Below are positions 1 through 9,902 of a stretch of 64,000 nt of DNA, one piece after another. Source of the stretch: an uncultured Bacteroidales bacterium. Its GTDB lineage: Bacteria; Bacteroidota; Bacteroidia; Bacteroidales; F082. The notes under the pieces are model-generated. The model made no database searches, was not told the DNA's origin, and saw nothing but the letters and a program-made list of their open reading frames with translations. The DNA lies in contig CAMYXP010000001.1 of assembly GCA_947303085.1 (NCBI GenBank), forward strand, positions 496,001-560,000, given 5' to 3'. Position numbers and translations under genes: made by a program. Each line of letters starts with the position of its first letter. Position 1 is the stretch's first letter.

Positions 1-663
1 GTCAGGACGATACCATTTATGATAGTAGTCGCGGAGTGTCTGATACTCGAAGTTGGCCACCACTTCCGGGAGTCCGCCTGGCAGACGGTTCGCGTATGGG
101 CTGTTAGGGTACATGACAGGAAGAATGGCTTCCATGATACGCTGGTCGGCATCTTCGCGTGTACGGAGTTCCTCAAGGATGACGCCACGTTCGTTGTCGA
201 TCTCGGCTTCTTCAAGAGCGATGAAGCTTGACCAGTCGTGGAGGATCAGGAGGCATGTGTCGACAAGGCCGGGGAGGTCGGTCGGGACGTTGGTCACCAT
301 GTAGACTGTCTGGTCGATGCCGGTGCCTGCGTTGAGGTTCTCACCGAATTTGATGCCGCGGCTCTGGAGATATTCGCGGAGCATCATGCCCGGAAGGTTC
401 GTCGTGCCGTTGAAAGCCATGTGTTCGAGGAAGTGGGCGAGACCACGCTGTGGCTCTTCCTCAAGAACCGAACCGACCTTCTGTGCGATGTAGAAATCAG
501 CACGCTGGGCAGGTTTCTCGTTGTGACGGATGTAGTAAGTCAAGCCGTTGTCGAGTTTGCCGACTCTTACGTTCGGATCCATCGGGCATGGCATCGCCAT
601 CTGGGCGAAACTTGTCATTGCCATCGTGGCAATGAACAAGACTGATAAGAATAATTTTTTCAT
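1..663 (-). CDS. M16 family zinc metallopeptidase (insulinase/pitrilysin-like), 3' end beyond window
   Basis: The first 221 residues are visible; the reading frame runs off the left edge without a stop. It begins with a signal peptide (about residues 1-20, ending SFA-Q), so the enzyme should be exported. The inverted zinc motif HFLEH lies at residues 77-81, and a Glu sits at 158 in EIDNERG. That is 77 residues after the second His, the spacing expected for the third zinc ligand of pitrilysin-type peptidases. Family members in Bacteroidota are usually 900-950 residues with two M16 halves, so roughly three quarters is missing here. The ATG follows an array of seven-base repeats. The substrate is unknown. 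Confidence 0.93.
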   Translation of the reverse strand, partial: MKKLFLSVLFIATMAMTSFAQMAMPCPMDPNVRVGKLDNGLTYYIRHNEKPAQRADFYIAQKVGSVLEEEPQRGLAHFLEHMAFNGTTNLPGMMLREYLQSRGIKFGENLNAGTGIDQTVYMVTNVPTDLPGLVDTCLLILHDWSSFIALEEAEIDNERGVILEELRTREDADQRIMEAILPVMYPNSPYANRLPGGLPEVVANFEYQTLRDYYHKWYRPD

Positions 664-679
664 TTTTTATTGTATTAAA

Positions 680-740
680 CTTTTAAACTTTATACTTTTA
701 ACTTTTAAACTACTCTAAACTTTCAATTCTAAACTTTCAA
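680..740. repeat. Intergenic array of degenerate seven-base units (locus A)
   Basis: On the plus strand the gap between the peptidase start and the rsmG stop is built of CTTTTAA, CTTTATA, CTTTTAA, CTTTTAA, then CTA, CTCTAAA, CTTTCAA, TTCTAAA, CTTTCAA, with single-base slips between some units. The same order of unit types recurs at 26971-27023 and 45706-45751. Confidence 0.75.
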
Positions 741-1367
741 CTAATAAAGGTGAATCACGTATTTTTCCACAAAATACGGCTCTTTATACCATTTAGTGAT
801 GGAAGTGCTCTTTCGTTTCCAGTTTTTAGGCACGTTGCGGAGCTCTTCTTCGATGTCGCCACCTTTTAAATAAAGTATTCCGCCCGCCTCGATGTCGTTG
901 GTGACACGCAGTTTGTTGTTGCACCATTTCACGAAATCGGGCAGCTGAGTGACCGCGCGGCTAACGATGACGTCGAATTTCTCCTTGATGTTCTCGGCGC
1001 GTTCCTGAATTGCTGTAACATTCTGTAAATCAAGCTTTTCCTTGACGTTCTGCACCACTTTGATCTTCTTACCTATGCTGTCGACAAGAAGGAAACTGGT
1101 TTGCGGAAACATGATGGCTAATGGAATTCCCGGGAAGCCGCCGCCGGTGCCAATATCCATGACTTTCATGCCTGGCAGAAGCTCGAAATATTTGGCGATG
1201 GCAAGCGAGTGAAGGACATGATGCTCGTAAAAATTGTCCATGTCTTTCCTCGAGATGAGGTTGATTTTGCTGTTCCAGTCCTCGTAAAGCGGCGCAAGCT
1301 GCTCATACTTAGCCAGTTGCGCGTCAGTCAAAGACGGGAAATATTTTTTAATAGTTTTGATATCCAT
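741..1367 (-). CDS. rsmG: 16S rRNA (guanine-527-N7)-methyltransferase RsmG
   Basis: At 208 residues this is the normal RsmG length. The class I methyltransferase SAM-binding loop DIGTGGGFPG is at residues 71-80, preceded by the family N-terminal region with NLISR near residue 36. The enzyme methylates G527 of 16S rRNA in the cytoplasm; loss of it is known in other bacteria to give low-level streptomycin resistance. It is transcribed away from the glucosaminidase gene at 1502 and has its own -7 box about 30 bases upstream. The downstream M16 peptidase gene reads the same way but is separated by a repeat-filled gap, so co-transcription is uncertain. Confidence 0.96.
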   Translation of the reverse strand: MDIKTIKKYFPSLTDAQLAKYEQLAPLYEDWNSKINLISRKDMDNFYEHHVLHSLAIAKYFELLPGMKVMDIGTGGGFPGIPLAIMFPQTSFLLVDSIGKKIKVVQNVKEKLDLQNVTAIQERAENIKEKFDVIVSRAVTQLPDFVKWCNNKLRVTNDIEAGGILYLKGGDIEEELRNVPKNWKRKSTSITKWYKEPYFVEKYVIHLY

Positions 1368-1393
1368 CTTATATTCGAAACACTATTAACTCG

Positions 1394-1401
1394 CAAAGAT
1401 A
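1394..1401 (-). promoter_or_regulatory. -7 box for rsmG
   Basis: TATCTTTG on the minus strand matches the Bacteroidota -7 consensus TAnnTTTG, 27 bases upstream of the rsmG ATG. I see no convincing TTG -33 element 19-21 bases further up. Confidence 0.6.
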
Positions 1402-1501
1402 CAAATAAATAATTTATTTTTAATAAATTATGTCAAAATATTGAAAAAATATTTCAATGAATATATTAAATTTGTAATTTTACACGTTTTTATAAACGCA
1501 A

Positions 1502-2542
1502 ATGGCAGGAAAATTAAGACATATCATTTTATTTTTGTTGGTAATCAACGGATTGATTCTCAATGCTCAAAACAAGCAGCAGAGCAAAATCACTCTTGAT
1601 TATATCGGCAAATATAAGGATATAGCCATGGAGGAGATGGTGAAATATAAGATTCCTGCCTCAATAACGCTCGCGCAAGGCATCTTGGAGTCGGGAAACG
1701 GACAGAGCAAGCTCGCCAGACAGGGCAACAACCACTTCGGAATAAAATGTCATTCCGATTGGAAAGGCAAGACGATGCGGCAGGACGACGACGCCCCGAA
1801 TGAGTGTTTCCGCGTGTATAAAAACGCCGAGGAGTCGTATCGCGACCACTCCAAATTTCTGAAAAACAGTCAACGTTACGCGTCGCTTTTCGACCTCCAG
1901 ATAACCGATTACAAAGGTTGGGCTAAAGGCTTGAAAAAGGCCGGCTACGCTACACTTCCGACATACGCTAACGTGTTGATAAACACCATCGAGACGTATA
2001 ATCTGCAGCAGTACGACCAGATGGTTGTGAAGGGTAAGTTCAAGCATAAAAAGAAAAACCAGGAGGTGAAGCCAGTCGAGCAAAAAGTCGACACTGTGAA
2101 GCCTAAACCCGCTAAAAAACCAAAGAAAATTTTTGGAAAAAACAACATGATGGCTGCAGTTCCTGTCCTCGCTGATTGTCCGGTGGTGGAGATGACTCCG
2201 AACCATCATTTCGTGAGGGAGAATTTCGGTGCCAAGTTTATTTTCACGAAGGAGGGCGATAATCTCGAAAATCTTGCTAAGGAATTGAAAATGAGCAAGA
2301 ACCAGCTGATAAAATACAATAATCTCAAAAACAAAACCTCATTCGCTGAAGGCGAGGTGCTGTATATAACCCATAAACGCTGGAAAGCCGCCTCGGGCTA
2401 TAACGTGCACGTTATCCAGAGCGGAGAGACGCTTTCTCAGGTGTCGCGAATCTATGCCGTGAAGCTGGAACGACTGTTCAAAATGAATGGCCTGGACGAG
2501 AACTCGGTGTTGAGCGTAGGTCAAGAGATCAGGTTAAGATAG
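1502..2542 (+). CDS. Secreted glucosaminidase-domain protein with two LysM repeats
   Basis: 346 residues: signal peptide (1-22, ending NAQ), a glucosaminidase (GH73/FlgJ-like) domain at about 33-165, a Lys/Pro-rich linker, and two LysM modules at about 240-285 and 299-345. The catalytic-domain hallmark is LAQGILESGNG, whose Glu is the likely general acid, followed by NNHFGIKCH. The family cleaves the glycan strand of peptidoglycan, and LysM modules hold the enzyme on the wall. It should act in the periplasm on the cell's own sacculus, for example in daughter-cell separation. The gene is single and divergent from rsmG, with a weak TAATTTTA box at 1475-1482. Confidence 0.92.
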   Translation: MAGKLRHIILFLLVINGLILNAQNKQQSKITLDYIGKYKDIAMEEMVKYKIPASITLAQGILESGNGQSKLARQGNNHFGIKCHSDWKGKTMRQDDDAPNECFRVYKNAEESYRDHSKFLKNSQRYASLFDLQITDYKGWAKGLKKAGYATLPTYANVLINTIETYNLQQYDQMVVKGKFKHKKKNQEVKPVEQKVDTVKPKPAKKPKKIFGKNNMMAAVPVLADCPVVEMTPNHHFVRENFGAKFIFTKEGDNLENLAKELKMSKNQLIKYNNLKNKTSFAEGEVLYITHKRWKAASGYNVHVIQSGETLSQVSRIYAVKLERLFKMNGLDENSVLSVGQEIRLR

Positions 2543-2549
2543 TTGGTTA

Positions 2550-5396
2550 CTAACTAATTTCTAGCTTTAAATATTTCGCTGTGTAACCAACAGCTTTTTC
2601 AACTATTTCCTCAGGCGTTCCGCAGTCTAGAATCATGCCGCCGCGCTCGCCGCCTTCAGGTCCCATGTCGATGATGTAATCCGCCATTTTGATGACATCC
2701 ATATTGTGTTCAATGATGAGCACTGTGTTGCCTTTGTTGACGAGCTTGTTCAACACTTCCATCAAAATTTTGATGTCTTCGAAATGCAAGCCCGTCGTTG
2801 GCTCGTCGAGGATGTACAGGGTCTTGCCAGTATCGCGTTTCGACAGCTCGGTGGCGAGTTTCACACGTTGTGCTTCGCCGCCGGAGAGTGTTGTGGAAGG
2901 CTGTCCCAGGGTGATGTAGCCGAGTCCGACGTCTTGTAACGTCTTGATTTTCTGCAAGATACTCGGGAAATTTTCAAAGAAGACCACGGCCTCGTCAATG
3001 GTCAGGTTAAGCACGTCGTTGATTGATTTTCCTTTGAAACGCACCTCGAGAGTCTCGCGGTTGTAGCGTTTCCCTTGGCATGTTTCACATTGCACGTGCA
3101 CATCAGGCAGGAAGTTCATCTCGATGACGCGCACGCCTGCGCCTTGGCATGTCTCGCAGCGACCGCCTTTCACGTTGAACGAGAAACGTCCTGATTTGTA
3201 GCCACGAATCTTCGACTCAGGCAGTTCGCCGTAAAGTTTTCTGATGTCGTCGAACACCTTGGTGTATGTCGCCGGGTTCGAACGCGGAGTTTTACCGATA
3301 GGAGCCTGGTCGATCTCGATTACTTTATCAATAAACTCAAGCCCTTCGATGCGTTCGTAAGGCAACGGATTGCGTTCCGAACGGTAGAATTGCTTGCTTA
3401 GGATAGGGTAGAGTGTCTCGTTGATGAGCGACGACTTTCCTGAGCCAGAAACGCCTGTAACACAGACCATTACGCCAAGCGGAAGGTCTAAATCGACGTT
3501 TTTGAGGTTATGTCCTGAGGCATTATATAATTTAAGGTGTTGGCCTTCGAACGGCTTGCGTCGAGTGGCAGGCACGTCGATTTTTTTCTTGCCGCGCAGG
3601 TAGTCGCAGGTGAGGCCTTTGCCGTGCATCGCCTCTTTAGGGCTGCCTTGGAATACCACCTCTCCGCCGTTGACGCCTGCACCCGGACCTATGTCGATTA
3701 TGTGGTCGGCGGCGAGCATAGTGTCCTTGTCGTGTTCCACCACAATGATGCTGTTGCCGATGTCTCTCAACTCCTTCAACGACTCTATAAGTCGATGATT
3801 ATCACGCTGATGCAGACCTATGGAAGGTTCGTCGAGGATGTACAGTATGCCTGTCAGCTGGGAACCGATCTGAGTCGCCAAACGGATTCGTTGCGCCTCG
3901 CCGCCCGAGAGACTCTTCGCCGGACGGTTCATGTTAAGATAGTCGATGCCGACGTTGAGCAGGAAGTTTATTCTTTTCTTTATTTCGTTGAGAATGTCGT
4001 GCGAAATCTCCTTTTGCTTCTCGTCGAGATGATTCGGGAGGTCGTCGAGCCATTGTGAGAGCGAGTTGACGTCCATCTCTGCCAGCTCGGCGATGTTTTT
4101 GCCGTTCAAACGGAAGTAAAGCGCCTCTTTTTTGAGTCTTTGTCCATGACACTCAGGACATTCCGTCTCGTTCATGAAGCTGTTGGCCCATTTCATGATT
4201 GATGCCGGTGCGTTCTCTTCGTTTTGTTTCTTAATGACATTGACGACGCCTTCGAAAGGCATTGAGTATGTTGAGCTTGTGCCGAGATATTCCTTGGTCA
4301 CGGTGAATGACTCGTTGCTTCCGTAGAGGATGATGCTCATGGCGTTTTCAGGGATCTCGCTTATTGGGGTGTCGAGGGTGAATCCGTAGCGGGAGCCAAT
4401 GACTTCCAGTTGGTTGAAAACCCAGTTGTTTTTGTATTCTCCAAGCGGAGCGAGGCCTCCTTTGCGCAGACTCAGGCTATCATCAGGGATGATTTTCTTC
4501 ATGTCGACCTGAATGATGGTTCCCAAGCCGTTGCATTTCGGGCAGGCACCGTAAGGGGAGTTGAAGCTGAATGTGTTAGGCTCAGGATCCTGATAGGCTA
4601 TCCCCGTTGTCGGGCACATCAAAAGTTTGGAGTAATACTTCACCTCGTTGGTGCCCTCCTCTTGTATCAGAAGCATGCTCTTGCCTCGACGGAAGGCCGT
4701 CTCCACCGACTTCATGATGCGTTCCTTGATGTCGTCGCTGACCTGCAAGCGGTCGACAACTATCTCAATGTCATGGGTTTTATAACGGTCGAGCTGCATG
4801 CCGAACGTGAGCTCTCGAATCTCACCGTCGACACGCACCTTGATATATCCTTGCTGACGAATCTGCTCAAACAAATCTCTGTAATGACCTTTACGGCCTC
4901 TGATGACTGGAGCTAATATGTTGATTCTCTTGCCTTTATATTGCTCCATTATCATCGTGGTGATTTGCTCTTCCGAGTAACGCACCATCTTCTCGCCAGT
5001 GTTGTATGAATACGGAACCGCAGCGCGTGCATACAACAGTCGCATGAAATCGTATATCTCGGTGATGGTCCCCACCGTTGAGCGCGGGTTACGGTTCACC
5101 GATTTCTGCTCGATGCTTATGACAGGGGAGAGGCCGCGAATCTCGTCGACATCAGGACGTTCCATGCTGCCGATGAACTGGCGCGCGTAGGCCGAAAACG
5201 ACTCCATGTAACGACGCTGACCCTCGGCGTAGATGGTCTCGAAAGCCAACGACGACTTGCCCGAGCCGCTCAAGCCCGTCACCACAACGAATTTATCGCG
5301 CGGAATGCGTAAGTCGATGTTTTTCAGGTTGTTCTCACGCGCTCCGTAAATCTCTATGAACTCGTCTTCAGCAATATTTCTGTCTTTATCCGTCAT
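2550..5396 (-). CDS. uvrA: Excinuclease ABC subunit UvrA
   Basis: 948 residues, close to the usual 940. It has two ABC ATPase halves with Walker A motifs GLSGSGKSS (about residue 41) and GVSGSGKSS, and paired LSGGEAQR signatures. The C-terminal zinc finger is complete (CETCQGAG ... CETCQGKRY). In the first finger the leading pair reads CPTTG, so one Cys is replaced by Thr; my recollection is that this is common in Bacteroidota UvrA and not a sign of decay. UvrA loads UvrB on damaged DNA for nucleotide excision repair. The ATG overlaps the stop of the upstream transglycosylase gene by one base (TAATG), implying translational coupling and one transcript from lpdA. Confidence 0.98.
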   Translation of the reverse strand: MTDKDRNIAEDEFIEIYGARENNLKNIDLRIPRDKFVVVTGLSGSGKSSLAFETIYAEGQRRYMESFSAYARQFIGSMERPDVDEIRGLSPVISIEQKSVNRNPRSTVGTITEIYDFMRLLYARAAVPYSYNTGEKMVRYSEEQITTMIMEQYKGKRINILAPVIRGRKGHYRDLFEQIRQQGYIKVRVDGEIRELTFGMQLDRYKTHDIEIVVDRLQVSDDIKERIMKSVETAFRRGKSMLLIQEEGTNEVKYYSKLLMCPTTGIAYQDPEPNTFSFNSPYGACPKCNGLGTIIQVDMKKIIPDDSLSLRKGGLAPLGEYKNNWVFNQLEVIGSRYGFTLDTPISEIPENAMSIILYGSNESFTVTKEYLGTSSTYSMPFEGVVNVIKKQNEENAPASIMKWANSFMNETECPECHGQRLKKEALYFRLNGKNIAELAEMDVNSLSQWLDDLPNHLDEKQKEISHDILNEIKKRINFLLNVGIDYLNMNRPAKSLSGGEAQRIRLATQIGSQLTGILYILDEPSIGLHQRDNHRLIESLKELRDIGNSIIVVEHDKDTMLAADHIIDIGPGAGVNGGEVVFQGSPKEAMHGKGLTCDYLRGKKKIDVPATRRKPFEGQHLKLYNASGHNLKNVDLDLPLGVMVCVTGVSGSGKSSLINETLYPILSKQFYRSERNPLPYERIEGLEFIDKVIEIDQAPIGKTPRSNPATYTKVFDDIRKLYGELPESKIRGYKSGRFSFNVKGGRCETCQGAGVRVIEMNFLPDVHVQCETCQGKRYNRETLEVRFKGKSINDVLNLTIDEAVVFFENFPSILQKIKTLQDVGLGYITLGQPSTTLSGGEAQRVKLATELSKRDTGKTLYILDEPTTGLHFEDIKILMEVLNKLVNKGNTVLIIEHNMDVIKMADYIIDMGPEGGERGGMILDCGTPEEIVEKAVGYTAKYLKLEIS

Positions 5397-6412
5397 TAAT
5401 TCAACTCTTCAACGATGCTGTCGTTTTCAAATTCCATGATGTCGCCGCCGGTGGCTTCTTTGGTGTATTCCGCCGTGAGGTTGAACGGACGCACCGGGAT
5501 TTTTATCTCGTAATACTCTCCCTTCTTGACTTTCAATGAGTTAGATCTTAACCATGGGTTGAAAATCTTCAGAAGCTTATAGGTGATGTCGTGCTCCAAG
5601 GCGAAGTCAGCCCAGCTGTCGATGCTTTGGTCGACCACCACTGTTTTATACTTAAGTGGCTTATACTCAAGGTTTTTACTTACGTAAATGCCGTATCTCT
5701 CAGGGTTCTCGAGTATGGTTTTAAATGCCAGAATCCTGAACACATAACGCTCGGTCTCGTCGGCCATGAGCAGGTCGTAGTATGAGTTGACCTTCTGCTC
5801 CTTCAAAAACTTGTTAAGCCTTCGTGTGCCTGCGTTGAACGATGCCGCCACCAGCGTCCAGTTGTGGTATCGCTCGTATGACTTTAGGAAATATCGGCAT
5901 GCCGCTTCTGTCTCAAGTTCCACGTTGTAGCGCATGTCGACTTCCTTGTTTATCTCCAAGCCGTATTCTTTGCCTGTCTTCTCCAGAAACTGCCAGAAAC
6001 CTACCGCTCCGGCTGGCGAGACTGCGTTGGTGAGGGTGCTCTCCGTCACGCATAGATATTTGAAATCGTCGGGGATGCCGTATTTTTTCAAGATAGGCTC
6101 AATCACCGGAAACCAGCGTTTTGAGCGTTTCACGAGGAGCATGGTGTTGCTGTGGAAATAGCATGTCGACAGCAGCTCGCGCTCGTAGCGTTCGCGGATG
6201 TTGAACATCTTCAACGGCACGCGCTCGCCGGCGAAAGTGAGATCTTCGGTGAACTCGATGTCGTTGCTGCGCAAAGCGATCTGTTCGAGCGAGACTGGAC
6301 GTTTTTCAGCTATCTTCAACGCCCTCACGCCCACAATTATGGCGATGATGGCGGCTATGCTCACCAACATCACCATAATTTGGATATAAATAAAGATTTT
6401 TTTGTTGTTCAT
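5396..6412 (-). CDS. Membrane-anchored lytic transglycosylase (SLT domain)
   Basis: 338 residues. A single N-terminal transmembrane segment (about 8-29) anchors the protein with the rest in the periplasm. The SLT domain follows at about 100-230: TESTLTNAVSPAGAVGFWQF carries the catalytic Glu at residue 124, the SPAGAVG turn and the downstream FNAG motif (AASFNAGTRR). Such enzymes cleave MurNAc-GlcNAc bonds and leave 1,6-anhydro ends. There is no recognisable LysM at the C-terminus, unlike MltD. The gene is the middle member of lpdA-SLT-uvrA; both junctions are one-base TAATG overlaps although the three functions are unrelated. Confidence 0.93.
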   Translation of the reverse strand: MNNKKIFIYIQIMVMLVSIAAIIAIIVGVRALKIAEKRPVSLEQIALRSNDIEFTEDLTFAGERVPLKMFNIRERYERELLSTCYFHSNTMLLVKRSKRWFPVIEPILKKYGIPDDFKYLCVTESTLTNAVSPAGAVGFWQFLEKTGKEYGLEINKEVDMRYNVELETEAACRYFLKSYERYHNWTLVAASFNAGTRRLNKFLKEQKVNSYYDLLMADETERYVFRILAFKTILENPERYGIYVSKNLEYKPLKYKTVVVDQSIDSWADFALEHDITYKLLKIFNPWLRSNSLKVKKGEYYEIKIPVRPFNLTAEYTKEATGGDIMEFENDSIVEELN

Positions 6413-7803
6413 TACAGATGAACCACTTCGCCGTATGCTGCCGCTGCAGCTTCCATGATGGCTTCCGACATTGTTGGATGCGGGAAGATGTTCTCGATGA
6501 TGTCGCGGCCTGTGGCGCTGAGTTCACGAGCCAACACTGCCGTTGCAACCATCTCTGTGACGTTCTCGCCAACCATGTGGCAGCCCAACCATTTGTTGGT
6601 CTTGGCATCGAACACCACCTTGATGAAACCGTCTTTGTTGCCAGCCGCTGCTGCCTTTCCTGACGCTGTGAACGGGAACTTGCCGATCTTCACTTCGTAG
6701 CCTGCCGCGATGGCCTTAGCCTCGCTCAAACCCACTGAAGCGACTTCAGGAGTGATGTATGTGCAGCCCGGTATATTGTTGTAGTTCAATGGCTTAGGAT
6801 TCATGCCGCAGAACTTCTCGACACAGATGATAGCTTCGTGCGATGCCTTGTGCGCCAATGCCGGTCCGTGGACGATGTCGCCGATAGCGTAGACGCCAGG
6901 GACGTTGGTGCGATAGTAGTCGTCGACGATGATTTTGCCGCGTTCGCAGGCGATGCCGAGGTTTTCGAGACCGAGATCTTCGAGGTTGGTCTGAACGCCC
7001 ACTGCAGAGAGGACGATGTCGGCTTCAACAACTTTCTCGCCTTTCTTGGTGTCGATGGTGCAGATGCATTTCTCGCCTGTGGTGTCGACGTTGGTGACGG
7101 AAGCCTCTGTCATCACTGTCATTTTCAGCTTCTTGAAGCAGCGTTCGACCTGTTTCGACACCTCTTCGTCTTCGTTAGGAACGACGTTAGGCAGGAACTC
7201 CACCAATGTCACCTTTACGCCCATAGAGGTGAAGAAGAATGCGAACTCCGAGCCGATGGCGCCTGAACCTACGACCACCATGGTCTCAGGGAGCTTGTCG
7301 AGCACCAATGCCTGACGGTAGCTGATGATTTTCTTGCCGTCGATAGGCATGGCTGGCAGCTGACGCACGCGTGAGCCTGTCGCGAGGATGATGTGGTCGG
7401 CTTCGTATTCTGTTGTATTTCCTTCAGCGTCAACGACTTTCACTGTCTTATTGGCTGTAAGTGAACCCAGACCAGGAATCAGTTCGACATTGTTTTTCTT
7501 AAAGAGGTACTGCACGCCTTTGCTCATTCCGTCGGCGACGCCACGGCTGCGGGCGACCACGGCTTCCATGTCTGGATGAACCTCACCCTCGAGCTTAATG
7601 CCGTAGTTTTCAGCGTGTTGCATATATGTGTAGACAGCCGCGCTCTTCAACAGAGCCTTGGTCGGGATGCAGCCCCAGTTGAGGCATGTACCGCCGATTT
7701 CCGCCTTTTCAACAACTCCAACTTTCTTTCCAAGCTGTGAAGCTCTGATAGCAGCCACGTAACCGCCAGGTCCGCTACCAATCACAATAACATCGTACTT
7801 CAT
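6412..7803 (-). CDS. lpdA: Dihydrolipoyl dehydrogenase (E3)
   Basis: 463 residues from ATG 7803; a TTG three codons upstream is possible, but MKYDVIVIG is the family start. FAD-binding GSGPGG is at about 9-14, the redox-active disulfide is Cys40/Cys45 in GGTCLNWGC, the second Rossmann motif is GSGAIGSEFA, and the His-Glu pair lies in FPHPTMSEA near the C-terminus. E3 re-oxidises the lipoyl arm of 2-oxoacid dehydrogenases or the glycine cleavage system using NAD+. No E1, E2 or gcv gene is in the window, so the partner complex cannot be named. It is first in an apparent operon with the SLT gene and uvrA. Confidence 0.97.
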   Translation of the reverse strand: MKYDVIVIGSGPGGYVAAIRASQLGKKVGVVEKAEIGGTCLNWGCIPTKALLKSAAVYTYMQHAENYGIKLEGEVHPDMEAVVARSRGVADGMSKGVQYLFKKNNVELIPGLGSLTANKTVKVVDAEGNTTEYEADHIILATGSRVRQLPAMPIDGKKIISYRQALVLDKLPETMVVVGSGAIGSEFAFFFTSMGVKVTLVEFLPNVVPNEDEEVSKQVERCFKKLKMTVMTEASVTNVDTTGEKCICTIDTKKGEKVVEADIVLSAVGVQTNLEDLGLENLGIACERGKIIVDDYYRTNVPGVYAIGDIVHGPALAHKASHEAIICVEKFCGMNPKPLNYNNIPGCTYITPEVASVGLSEAKAIAAGYEVKIGKFPFTASGKAAAAGNKDGFIKVVFDAKTNKWLGCHMVGENVTEMVATAVLARELSATGRDIIENIFPHPTMSEAIMEAAAAAYGEVVHL

Positions 7804-7862
7804 GATAATCAATGATTTATGTTTATTTTTAAATTATTTTTATTTAATGAAATTTAATTGTG

Positions 7863-7870
7863 CGAAATTA
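7863..7870 (-). promoter_or_regulatory. Probable -7 box for lpdA
   Basis: TAATTTCG on the minus strand differs by one base from TAnnTTTG. A TTG lies 21 bases further up, a plausible -33 spacing. It overlaps the divergent promoter region of the lipocalin-like gene. Confidence 0.45.
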
Positions 7871-7883
7871 CAAAAATTTTTTA

Positions 7884-7891
7884 TATCTTTG
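7884..7891 (+). promoter_or_regulatory. -7 box for the lipocalin-like gene
   Basis: TATCTTTG followed by GCAA, a very typical Bacteroidota -7 box, 92 bases upstream of the ATG at 7983. The nearest TTG (7858-7860) is 23 bases away, longer than the usual 19-21. Confidence 0.6.
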
Positions 7892-7928
7892 CAACATTGT
7901 TAGTGGAGAATTTTCTTCATGTTAATAT

Positions 7929-7950
7929 TTGTCGGAAGACAATTTTTTTT
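7929..7950 (+). terminator. Short GNRA-capped hairpin with T-tract in the 5' leader (possible attenuator)
   Basis: TTGTC, loop GGAA, GACAA, then eight T residues, located between the promoter and the lipocalin-like ATG. The stem is only five base pairs, so it may be a weak attenuator or chance. Confidence 0.25.
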
Positions 7951-7982
7951 ACAAATTTTTGTTCCATTTAATTATTTAAATT

Positions 7983-8411
7983 ATGTTAGCTGATTATTTC
8001 AATAATCCGCTCATGCCATATAAGTGGTATGAGGTGGCTCGCACCCGCGGGAAAGGCCTTTTCAAAAAGGTTGATGTCTTTGTGTATCTCTCTATGACTC
8101 ATGACGATACGTTCGACTTGCTTTATGTTTCATTCGATGAGGTTAACCGTCGTTTAACAAGATGTTATCATGGAAAATTTATGGTAAAATTGAATGATAA
8201 CTATTTGATTATCCGTCAGGGCTTGTGGAGGAAGAAGTTTTTAATTGTCGATAAGGATGATGAAGCGAAGATGGTGGCTTTGTCAAATAAAAGAAAATCA
8301 AAGATTTGGATACTTTCGCAAAAGCTCCCATACGATAAAGATGCTTTTGAAAAGATTATGAAAAGTCTTAAGGAGAAAGGTTTTGATGTCGATAATATTG
8401 AATTATTGTAA
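7983..8411 (+). CDS. Lipocalin-like protein (Blc-type), cytoplasmic form
   Basis: 142 residues. YKWYEVART near residue 13 resembles the lipocalin GxWYEIAR motif. The C-terminal segment, IWILSQ followed by a short helix and a GFDVDN turn, resembles the end of Blc-type lipocalins, where WILSR is followed by a helix and GYDxS. That suggests a small beta-barrel binding a hydrophobic ligand. Blc is a lipoprotein of about 175 residues; this one has no signal peptide or lipobox and is shorter, so it would stay in the cytoplasm unless the start is misplaced. It is a monocistronic gene with its own promoter and codon use unremarkable beside its neighbours. The assignment rests on motif recognition only. 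Confidence 0.6.
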   Translation: MLADYFNNPLMPYKWYEVARTRGKGLFKKVDVFVYLSMTHDDTFDLLYVSFDEVNRRLTRCYHGKFMVKLNDNYLIIRQGLWRKKFLIVDKDDEAKMVALSNKRKSKIWILSQKLPYDKDAFEKIMKSLKEKGFDVDNIELL

Positions 8412-8508
8412 GGTTTAAAATTTAATATTTAAAATTATAAAAATCAATAATAAAAGTTTGTTGTCGGAGATTTGCTAAATTTATTTTTATATATAAAGAT
8501 TTTCTTCC

Positions 8509-8516
8509 TATCTTTG
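8509..8516 (+). promoter_or_regulatory. -7 box for purB
   Basis: TATCTTTG followed by GCAAG, 28 bases upstream of the purB ATG. No clear TTG -33 partner at 19-21 bases. Confidence 0.6.
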
Positions 8517-8544
8517 CAAGTTTGAACGACAACAAATTTTTAAG

Positions 8545-9900
8545 ATGAATATATCGGAATTAACTGCTATTTCGCCTATCGACGGCCGCTATCGCAAGAA
8601 AGTTGAGCGGCTCGACGAGTATTTTTCGGAGTTTGGACTTATCCGCGCCAGGGTGATGGTGGAGGTGGAGTATTTTATCGCGCTATGCCAGATTCCATTG
8701 CCTCAGTTGGCTGATTTCAACAAAAATGATTTCCGTAAGCTCAGAAATATTGTAAAAAACTTTAAAGTGTCTGACGCTCAGGAGATTAAGGATATTGAAA
8801 AGACCACCAACCACGATGTGAAGGCTGTTGAATATTTCCTGAAACACCGTTTCGACGAGATGGGACTCACACGATTCAAGGAGTTTATCCATTTCGGCTT
8901 GACATCGCAGGATATCAACAACAGCGCGGTGCCGTTTACAATGATGCAGGCGCAGAGAGAACTCATCCGTCCCGCTTTCACGCAAATAGCCGAGAAACTC
9001 ACATCGCTCGCTTCCGAGTGGCGTGACGTCCCGATGCTGGCGCACACCCACGGCCAGCCTGCTAGTCCAACCCACCTCGGAAAAGAGATATACGTGTTCG
9101 TGGAACGCCTCGAAAATCAACTAGAGGAGCTGGATAAGATACCGTTCACGGCGAAGTTTGGCGGCGCCACCGGCAATATGAACGCCCACAAAGTGGCATA
9201 TCCGCAAATCAATTGGCGCGAGTTTGCAGCAAAATTCATCAAAAAACTCGGACTGAAACGTCAGGAAACGACAACACAGATTGAGCATTACGACGTGATG
9301 GCGCAGTATTTCGACGCGCTGAAACGCCTCAACACCATATTAATAGATTTGTCGCGCGACATCTGGCTTTACATCTCGATGGATTACTTCAAACAGAAGA
9401 TCAAAGCAGGCGAGGTTGGCTCGTCAGCGATGCCGCACAAGGTAAATCCTATCGATTTCGAGAACGCTGAAGGCAACCTCGGCATGGCAAACGCCATATT
9501 CGAACACCTCAGCCGTAAACTGCCTATCAGCCGCATGCAGCGCGACCTCACCGACTCGACAGTGACACGTAACATCGGAGTGCCGCTGGCACATACTCTG
9601 ATTGCAACAAGCTCATTGTCAAAGGGTTTGGATAAGCTTATCCTCAACGAAGCCAAGCTTCGGGCCGACTTGCAAAACAACTACGCGGTGGTGGCCGAAG
9701 CCATTCAGACAATCCTACGTCGCGAGCAGGTGGAAGGCGCCTATGAGCTACTCAAAGGCCTGACACGCACCAACGAGAAGGTGACCCGCGAGTCGATCGA
9801 CGCGTTTATCGACCAACTTCCTGTGAAAGCAAGCGTTAAAAAGGAGATGCACGCCATAACACCGGAAAATTACACTGGTTTTAACTACGAAAACAATTAA
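8545..9900 (+). CDS. purB: Adenylosuccinate lyase
   Basis: 451 residues, the E. coli-type PurB length. The fumarase/aspartase superfamily signature GSSAMPHKVNP begins at residue 292, and its serine loop (Ser293/294) is the catalytic region. THGQPASPT near residue 170 supplies a catalytic His. PurB works twice in purine synthesis, releasing fumarate from SAICAR and from adenylosuccinate. It is followed after two bases by the ABC exporter gene, so the two are probably co-transcribed despite unrelated roles. Start chosen at ATG 8545, just after the promoter; the opening ELTAISPIDGRYR is the family N-terminus. Confidence 0.98.
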   Translation: MNISELTAISPIDGRYRKKVERLDEYFSEFGLIRARVMVEVEYFIALCQIPLPQLADFNKNDFRKLRNIVKNFKVSDAQEIKDIEKTTNHDVKAVEYFLKHRFDEMGLTRFKEFIHFGLTSQDINNSAVPFTMMQAQRELIRPAFTQIAEKLTSLASEWRDVPMLAHTHGQPASPTHLGKEIYVFVERLENQLEELDKIPFTAKFGGATGNMNAHKVAYPQINWREFAAKFIKKLGLKRQETTTQIEHYDVMAQYFDALKRLNTILIDLSRDIWLYISMDYFKQKIKAGEVGSSAMPHKVNPIDFENAEGNLGMANAIFEHLSRKLPISRMQRDLTDSTVTRNIGVPLAHTLIATSSLSKGLDKLILNEAKLRADLQNNYAVVAEAIQTILRREQVEGAYELLKGLTRTNEKVTRESIDAFIDQLPVKASVKKEMHAITPENYTGFNYENN

Positions 9901-9902
9901 AA

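Noticed and set aside
238..645. Plus-strand open frame of 135 codons opposite the M16 peptidase
   Set aside because: It is the complement of a clear peptidase reading frame carrying HFLEH and has no recognisable domain.
2550..5396. Loss of a zinc-finger Cys in UvrA as a sign of decay
   Set aside because: The CPTTG form is, as far as I recall, shared by Bacteroidota UvrA, and the rest of the protein is intact.
8457..8536. Inverted repeat TTTGTTGTC / GACAACAAA around the purB promoter
   Set aside because: The left arm is upstream of the -7 box and so outside the transcript; nine bases 62 apart is weak evidence for an operator.
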